From Leuctra nigra (taxonomy: Eukaryota > Arthropoda > Insecta > Plecoptera > Leuctridae): 64,000 bases of DNA. The notes under the pieces were generated by a model. The model was not told the DNA's origin and did not search any database. It saw nothing but the letters and a program-made list of their open reading frames with translations. The translations under genes and the position numbers were made by a program. Numbering within the stretch: position 1 is the first letter of the stretch; each line of letters starts with the position of its first letter. Shown here in pieces: positions 57,305-64,000 of the stretch. Location of the stretch: NCBI GenBank assembly GCA_934045905.1, contig OW203773.1, forward strand, positions 15,177,246-15,241,245. The letters are read 5' to 3'.

Positions 57305-58009
57305 CTAGTCAGGCAGGCTACCTACATCAGCAAACCTGTAAAAATACATATGTTGAACCTACTACCTACGTAAAACCAAGGATTGTAAAACCTAGGACGG
57401 TAACGGTATATGACTACTAGTATTCATCATTAATGTCTCTACTAATTTATGACATATTAGGATCAATTTATCTATTCAACCATAGAGACCTACTGAACTC
57501 CATTCAACGTTCTATCTAGTATCAATGGGTAGGTATCTATGTCAATTCTATCAAACACAACCTGTCGCTTGTACTCAAGTAGGTAGATACTACCTACATA
57601 GGTAATAATTAGTAATTACGAATTTATGTGAGGTAATTTGTTATTATTGTATAGTTACAGTGGTTCAGTGCTTTTATCATGATGATATTATGTTTAGCCT
57701 TAGGTAAACATAGGTAGTTACCAGATAGTTACCAGAGTTTATTGGCTACGCCTAGGTGATATTAAATAATAATAATATAGAAGAATTTACCTTGTATTTA
57801 TTCCATAATGTGGGTATTTCATAATATATTGCTGGTTCTTTTATTATGAAATAAAATTATCTACTTATCCGCACATTAACCTAACCTCAACCATTGACAC
57901 TGACAGATGAGAGCGGTGTCATCATATTTTCGGCTTCGGCAATGTTCGGTTTTGATGGCGGCCATGTTGTCGCCGGAATTATGTGAAGATAGACCTCCCC
58001 AGGAAGAAT

Positions 58010-58844
58010 GAAAGTGAGATTAGGTTAGTCGGCCTATGAAGACGGCTGGTGAATAAGCGGGCAAGTAAGTGCGCTGTTATTGTTGTGCTATGTCGTCACC
58101 TTACACTCGGACAGACGTTTTAAATTCAGTTAATTGATTGTTTTCATATGAATGTAGATGTTATGGAGCTGGTTGGAGCAAGGACGCCGCGGAATTGCAA
58201 TTATCTCTTACAAATTAAATCATTTTGTCACCAATAGTTGAGCCATTCGCCAGCGTGATCCTACTTTCAATGTAAAAACTGTTTGAGTTGATATTTAGTA
58301 AGCTTGCTTTTAAATATCAACTCAAACAGTTTTTAGTCCGTAATTCATTTTATTCGATCGACGATTTTATCAATATGAAATAATTGTGCATGCGCTTTTT
58401 GAATGTAAAAATTATTGTGTTGTATTGTAAATGTATGACGTGTCCAATATTATGTATGTAATCACAAGGACAAAATAAAACAAATATCAAATATCAAATA
58501 TGTTATAAAAATAGTATTTTTTGTGTTTCAGATACAGCCCGATTTGTCTTCAATTTCATGTAATCTTGCTACACTTTTCTGTCGCGAAGTTATTTACATA
58601 GAATCTAGGACGATTAAAATTTGAGAGTGTTGTGAACAGGAGGATGTGGAGTGGAATGAAGATCACCCGCCGGAAGTGATATGAAACTTACTTTTATTCT
58701 CTCAACCAATGAGGCAGTGTAAAAACCTACTGCAGTACATGAACAATAACTTGTAATTTGTGAAGTTTGAAATAATACTCGACGACGTGGTGAGTGAACT
58801 TAAATAAAGCAATCTTTCCTTATAGTAGGGGAGCAAATGTAATT
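58010..58844. other. Gene-free stretch with one hairpin
   Basis: At about 58274-58334 AAAAACTGTTTGAGTTGATA and its inverse flank a short loop (~24-bp stem). Otherwise AT-rich with no recognised gene. Confidence 0.5.
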
Positions 58845-59521
58845 CCGCTCGATTAGAGTGCCGAAATTGATTTTTTCATAATTACCGATTGTTTACATCA
58901 TTCTTAATATTACCTGACGTGCCTTCAATTTTTTTGGTGGCCATCTTGGAAAATATGGCGGAAAACAAGCGGAAAACATAAATTTTACAAAGTATTTATT
59001 TGTTGGTAGAGGAAAGGTTGAAAAATTATGTAATATATCACTAAACCTAACTCAAATATAGGAACGTGAAAAAAAAAGCCATAAAAATTTTTTTTTTGAA
59101 AAAAAATATTTTTTAAAAAATATTTTAATTACTATTTTTTTTAATATTGCATATTGTTCACAATAAAATTGTCTTCAAATTTTAATTCCACATATTTTAG
59201 TCTAAGTCCACGCGTTTCATAATAAATTGAGAGCAAAAAAACACAGAAACGTGATTGGTCAATTCCAACAATGAAAAAATAAAATTCGTTCACGGCGTAT
59301 TTTTTTTTCAAGTCCCCATGTTTGAATTAGTTTTAGTGAATTATTTCATAATTTTTCAACCTTTCCTCTACCATCAATTAAATACTTTGTAAAATTTACG
59401 TTTTCCGACATATTTTCCAAGATGGCCACCAAAAAAATTGAAGGCACGTCAGGTAATATTAAGAATGATGTAAACAATCGATAATTATGAAAAAATCAAT
59501 TTCGGCACTCCAATCGAGCGG
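58845..59521. mobile_element. Long-TIR foldback MITE
   Basis: Arms of about 180 bp are inverse copies: CCGCTCGATTAGAGTGCCGA at 58845 and the counterpart ending CAATCGAGCGG at 59521. Shared blocks include TGACGTGCCTTCAATTTTTT and GGTGGCCATCTTGG. The centre is non-coding. Target duplication not resolved. Confidence 0.75.
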
Positions 59522-59679
59522 AAAGCATTTTTTCTACACTTGAACCTACACTATTACTAATACATTTGTTTTTTATTATTATAGTTGTCACAAAAAGTGC
59601 TTGAAACTGAAGTCCGGTTTAAAATAAAATCTTCACATTTTCCTGTAATATACCTCAAACAATAACAAATGTAAATACG

Positions 59680-59835
59680 AAAAGATTTTTTTTTTTTTTT
59701 TTTTTTAACTCCTTTATTATACACATACACACAAACATCACACAATCCACAAAGCTCAGGGAGCTCATCTGTGGGAAAAAACAATATGAAAAGAAAGAAC
59801 AGATAATGTTTTAGGAGCGTAAGAGAACAATACAA
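59680..59835 (-). repeat. Poly(A)-tailed retroposed 3' end
   Basis: On the minus strand TATAATAAAGGAGTTAAAAA is followed by a run of about 20 A (plus-strand T run near 59686-59706), i.e. an AATAAA signal 12-20 bp before a poly(A) tail. This is the signature of a LINE or retrocopy 3' end. The short upstream frame is not recognisable. Confidence 0.5.
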
Positions 59836-60419
59836 AAAAAAGAATTAATGAAGTAACTTAAGAATAATAAGATAAAGAATAAATATTACATAATAATCAC
59901 ATAGCATGAACATTAAAACACTTGCTACTATCAAATAAGGGTGAGATATTCTTAGGTTCTAAAGTGGTTCTATAGTAAACAACCATCAAAGAGAATTAAT
60001 AAAAATAACTCTTGAATAATAAGAAAAAGTGAATACAATAACACAAAAAAGAATGTATAGATTAACTCAAGATAAAGAAAAGTGAATGTATAATAATTCC
60101 TAATAATGACATAAATAATCAAAAAAATAACATTCACCATACGTTATAAAACTTTCATACAAGGTTGAGAAAAGCATAGGTTCAAAAGTGGTTCTAAAGT
60201 GAACACCCATCGAAAAGAATAAATACATAACCTAAATAAAAACATAAATAATAGCAATATGAGCATTCAACCTTCAGACAAGGTTGAGAGAAGCCAATGT
60301 TTCAACGCAATTTTAAGGATAGAAAATGATTCTAAATTTCTGCAATTTTTGGGAATTAAGTTAAATGTTTCTGGAACAATAAAATCCAGTCTTCGTTTAC
60401 CATTTTTGTTACGCCAGGC
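59836..60419. repeat. Degenerate tandem-like repeat segment
   Basis: Blocks with CTTCAGACAAGGTTGAGAGAAGC, TACAAGGTTGAGAAAAGCATAGG and CAAATAAGGGTGAGATATTC, each followed by GTGGTTCTA-type words, recur at roughly 110-260 bp spacing (about 59935, 60160 and 60270). Diverged and AT-rich; no gene. Confidence 0.4.
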
Positions 60420-62095
60420 AGGTGTGACGGTGTATTACTAGTTGGTATATGTTCAAACGCGTGTAAACATATACCGGTCTAAGCTCAATTGCAATACATA
60501 TAAACCGGGAGATGATTACAACAATCTAGTAAATGGGTGTCCAAAAGGCGAATTACAAAGAGGTCAATAACCTTTTACAAATATACAGGGTAATGATTAA
60601 GCAGTATACATAAAACGGGAAAACATTATTAGAGTCAAATAAATTGGTAAAAAATAATAAAATCCCGTGATATTATTACTGCATGTTAAATTAAACCAAA
60701 AATGAATACCAACCCCTAATACCAAGGATATACAAAATGAATGTATAATATTAAACCGCGTGATATTATTACTGCACTTGGTTTTAAACCCCAAATAGAC
60801 ACAACCCTTAAATACAAGGGTGTATAAAAGAGTGTATAATAATAACCCTCGTGATATTATTACTGCACTTGGTTTTTACCAACAAATGGACACAACCCTT
60901 AAATACAAGGATATACAACAGAGTGTATAATAATAAACCGCGTAATATTATTACTGCACTTGTTTTTTAGCTACAAGTAGACACAACCCTTAAATACTTG
61001 GATGTACAAAAGAGTGTATACTAATAAATTATTATACACTCTTTTGTATATCCTTGTATTTAAGGTTTGGGTCTATTTGTGGTTAAATACCAAGTGCAGT
61101 AATAATATCACGTTGTTTATTAGTATACACTCATTTGTACATCCTTGTACTTAAGGGTTGTGTCTATTGTAGTTAAAAACCAACTGCAGTATTAGGTAAT
61201 ATCACGCGTTTTTTATACATACATTTTGTATATCCTTGTATTTAAGGGTTGTGTCTTTTAGTGGTTTAAAACCAAGTGCAGTAATAATATTACGCGGTTT
61301 ATTATTATACACTCTGTTGTATATCCTTGTATTTAAGGGTTGTGTCCATTTGATGGTAAAAACTAAGTGCAGTAATAATATCACGCGGTTTATTATTATC
61401 CATACATTTTGTACATCCTTGTATTTAAGGGTAGTGTCTATTTGTGGTTAAACACATCTTGGAATAATAATATCTCGCGGTATATTATTATACACTCTTA
61501 TGTACACCCTTGTATTTAAGGGTTGTGTCTATTTGGGGTTAATAACTATTTGCAGTATTAATATCACGCGGTTTATAATTATACATACATTTTGTATACT
61601 TGTATTTAAGAGTTGAGTCTATTTGTTGTTAAAAACAAGTGCAGTAATAATATCACGCGGTTTATTAGTATACACTCTTTTGTATATCCTTGTATTTAAG
61701 GGTTGGGTTAATTTGTGGTTAAAAAGTAAGTACAGTAATAATATCACGCGGTTTATTAATATAGTTACACTCGTTTGTAAATCCCTGGATTTAAGGGTTG
61801 TGTCTCTTTGTGGTTAAAAACCAAGTGCAGTAATAATATCATGCGGTTTATTATTATACATACATTTTGTATATCCTTGGAAAAAGTTGTTTTTAAGTGA
61901 ATAATCATATCCTGGTATATTTGTACTACTTTTGAACTTAATATGGAAGATGATTACTATGTTAAACATATACCAGTATATGTTTATTGCCCTACAATTA
62001 ACCCAGTATATGTTTAAATGCACTAATCATCTCCCGGTTTATTTGTATCGCGTTGAACTTATACCAGCAGTACTAATATTCCGTTACACCGGGAC
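60420..62095. mobile_element. Foldback-type element with tandem ~90-bp repeats in both arms
   Basis: Left part (60640-61020): about four direct copies of a ~90-bp unit with GATATTATTACTGCACTTGG and TTAAATACAAGGATATACAA. Right part (61025-61870): about nine copies of the same unit in opposite orientation. Outside these, ACATATAAACCGGGAGATGA (about 60497) is mirrored at 62020-62044, and GGTGTGACGGTGTATTA (about 60420) is mirrored at about 62075-62092. Inverted arms built of tandem subrepeats define foldback (FB/Galileo-like) transposons. No transposase is present. Confidence 0.7.
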
Positions 62096-62451
62096 GGAAA
62101 AATTGCTGAGTAAAGACAATCTAGTTTGAACTGGGTGATTTTGAAGAATTTTATGCTCATCAGAAAAATAGAATTTTAATATTAACCGATAATTATAAAG
62201 AAGGGAAATTGGTAAAAATTTACAAAGTTCATAAGGACTTCTGGAATCGCAATTCAAATTATTTTTTGAGTGTTCAGGAATTAAATTTTTGATTATTCTG
62301 TCTTGCAAGTAAACAATTTTTTGTATAAGATATGGAGAGGCATTCCCCCAAGCTAATTGAGCGAGCGAAGCGAGCGTCTCCTTTTGGCTCATTTGGCACG
62401 GACCTCTGTTTTTTTTTTGTTTTTTTGTTTTTTTGTTTTTGTGTTTTTCTG
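62096..62451. other. Gene-free stretch
   Basis: AT-rich; includes GAGCGAGCGAAGCGAGCG near 62360 and T-rich runs at 62408-62450. No exon or RNA gene recognised. Confidence 0.4.
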
Positions 62452-63045
62452 TTACTGACGATATACAGGTCAGAGTTTTTCTTCGATCGAGCTGAAATTT
62501 TGCACACGTGTTTGGACATTCTCTGGGCGTTGCAGACCCTAATTTTTTTGATATCTACTGATTGGTTAAAATTTAAATCAACATCTCCTGATAGGTTGAA
62601 CCCTTGTACTCAAGGGTTGAACAGTGAAAATGGTCTTCGACAAATCTGATCAAACTCATATTTTGGCTATACATGTCTAGAGTTTTTCCTCGATCGAGCT
62701 GAAATTTTGCACACATGTAGAGACAAACTTTTCTGTTTGCAGACCCCAAATTTTTTTGAAATTTATTAATTGACTAAAATTTAAATAAACATCTCCTGAT
62801 GGTAGGTTGAAAAATGAAACTGGTCTTCGATAAATCTGATCAAAATCATATTTTGGCTATACAGGTCAGAGATTTTCTTTGATCGAGCTGAAATTTTGCA
62901 CACATGTAAAACCAACCTTCTCTGTTTGCACACCATAATTTTTTTTGAAATCCATTCATTGGTTAAAATTTAAATAAATATCTCCTGATAGGCTGAAAAA
63001 TGAAAACGGTCTTCGATAATTCTGATCAAACTCATATTTTGCATG
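62452..63045 (+). repeat. Three tandem ~190-205-bp repeats
   Basis: GATCGAGCTGAAATTTTGCA occurs at about 62487, 62692 and 62881. Each is followed by AATTTTTTTGAAAT, GGTTAAAATTTAAAT, CATCTCCTGAT and GGTCTTCGA-type words in the same order. It is probably the tandem core of a decayed transposon. Not coding. Confidence 0.7.
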
Positions 63046-63265
63046 ATCATTAAGACCAATATTGTCTCTTATTTTACAAAATTTCATCCCAATCAGTTAA
63101 AAACGTATGAACTTATTGACATTTTTAATATCTGTCAGTAATGAAGTATCGAAATGAGTGTTTTCCAGTGCCAATTGAATTGATTCTGATTTGCTTTATG
63201 AACCAGGTGCTTAGATGCTATTTTAAAGTTTCGATGAAAAGCATAATACCTACTTTTAAGTTGAT

Positions 63266-63704
63266 ATCATAATCAGTGCTCGAAGAAGGCCGGTATGGGA
63301 CGGTATGATATACCGGTACTTCTTTACACATTTGATTTCATATCGTTACTTCTCAGAAAAAACGGAATGCTTAAAATCAGATATTCTTGGAAATTTACGT
63401 AATTTTAGATTCTAATTTACTCGTATTTCATGGTTATCTTTTGACTGCATATTTCAAGCATAACTGTGAACTATGAACATCCACTACAAGATAAAGTAAA
63501 ATTCATTATTTAATTTAGTTGTTTCATCAAGGTAAAAGACTAATCTAACTAATGACATGACAATGGTTGTCAGTGTAATTCTGGAATCTGGACCCTCATC
63601 TAATATCGTACCCCCCCCCCCCCTCCCCCCCCCCCACCGCACGTGGTATTCTTATGTTACCATACCGCCACTATTTAATTCCTACTTCGAGCACTGATCA
63701 TAAT
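63266..63704. mobile_element. hAT-type MITE with perfect 8-bp TSD ATCATAAT
   Basis: The element spans 63274-63696 (423 bp), with ends CAGTGCTCGAAG and CTTCGAGCACTG. It is flanked by identical ATCATAAT octamers at 63266-63273 and 63697-63704. GGTATGG/CCATACC and GGTATNATACCGG words are near the ends, and an interrupted poly-C tract lies at 63610-63635. Non-coding. Confidence 0.9.
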
Positions 63705-63795
63705 CAATTCAATATGGTTGTATATGTTTTCTGTGCGTTGTGTACGCATTTCCGGTTCGAGAATTTGCACGTACCCGTGCTCGCTCATCAACGCG

Positions 63796-64000
63796 TTACA
63801 CTGAGCGTTTTCCTAGTAATCCATATAACAAATGAGATTCTACAAGAGCCGAATACACTGTACACATTAACTCAAAAGACAAAATATATTTTAACCTGTA
63901 CATAGAAAAGGCACAAGAGCGAAGTTTGTTACAAACCTTGTTTATGTGAGGTTTCCAATTAAAAAACCTATCCACGGTTAATCCAAGACAAACAATCTCA
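63796..64000 (-). pseudogene. LINE reverse-transcriptase fragment (runs off window)
   Basis: On the minus strand the frame entering from the window edge reads EIVCLGLTVDRFFNWKPHIN, then KVCNKLRSCAFSM and ending YSALVESHLLYGLL. The LGxTxDxxxNWKxHIxxVCxKL pattern is the conserved region C-terminal to the catalytic core of Jockey/CR1-type reverse transcriptases. After YGLL the sequence switches to a repeat shared with 12585-12650 and stops at TAA (63796-63798), so the element is interrupted here. Confidence 0.75.

Larger units (their letters stand above)
52164..58009 (+). mobile_element. Intact Mutator-like (MULE) DNA transposon
   Basis: The element runs 52173-58000 (5828 bp). Terminal inverted repeats are 61 bp: 52173-52233, starting GGGGAGGTCTATCTTCACAT, against 57940-58000, with a single mismatch. 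The flanking 9-mers AGGAAGAAT at 52164-52172 and 58001-58009 are identical, and a 9-bp duplication is the usual size for Mutator-like elements. Inside is one gene with six coding exons, all in frame, for a MULE transposase (entry 52297-57304). An AATAAA lies at 57850-57855 before the right repeat. Everything needed for an autonomous element appears present; near-identical ends and a perfect duplication argue for recent insertion. Confidence 0.93.

Overview
The window is nuclear DNA of an animal, most likely an arthropod and probably an insect. Genes are split by spliceosomal introns, AT-rich non-coding DNA is dense with short non-autonomous transposons, and GTAGGTACCTACC-type words common in insect genomes recur. 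One terminal exon resembles the insect MBF2 family. I cannot resolve the order from sequence alone.

The central feature is the 3' two thirds of a sphingolipid delta(4)-desaturase gene (dihydroceramide desaturase; DEGS1 in vertebrates, ifc in flies) on the + strand. Its exons are 13834-13973, 36304-36517, 37233-37444 and 38945-39085. Together they encode all three histidine boxes and the C-terminus; the N-terminal exon(s), roughly 85-90 residues, lie upstream of the window. Between the first two visible exons sits a 21.3 kb tandem array (15137-36420) made from the gene itself: 148 copies of the first 117 bp of the third-from-last exon (called exon 3 here), each preceded by the last 27 bp of the upstream intron. 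Each unit is 144 bp and carries a complete 3' splice site. Only the last copy continues into the rest of the exon and reaches a proper 5' splice site. Every earlier copy runs into an in-frame stop immediately after its 39 codons. The gene therefore seems to present 148 nearly identical splice acceptors of which one is productive. This is the most unusual structure in the window.

Region by region: 1-13.8 kb is intergenic or upstream-intron DNA filled with MITEs (hAT, PIF/Harbinger-like, TA-flanked), tRNA-derived SINE pieces and a LINE fragment. 13.8-39.1 kb is the desaturase gene, its array and intronic repeats including a 5S-derived SINE. 39.1-46.1 kb is AT-rich with few recognisable items. 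46.1-46.4 kb (- strand) is a terminal exon of an MBF2-like secreted protein. 46.5-52.1 kb is a cluster of MITEs, SINEs and a possible solo LTR. 52164-58009 is an apparently intact Mutator-like (MULE) transposon: 61-bp terminal inverted repeats, a perfect 9-bp target-site duplication, and a six-exon, 945-residue transposase with DDE residues and a SWIM zinc finger. 58.8-64 kb holds long-TIR elements, a foldback-type element whose arms are tandem ~90-bp repeats in opposite orientation, a hAT MITE and a LINE reverse-transcriptase fragment.

Many transposons here can be bounded to the base because their target-site duplications are visible. The very long open frames on both strands over the array are artefacts of a repeat period divisible by three and are not annotated as genes.
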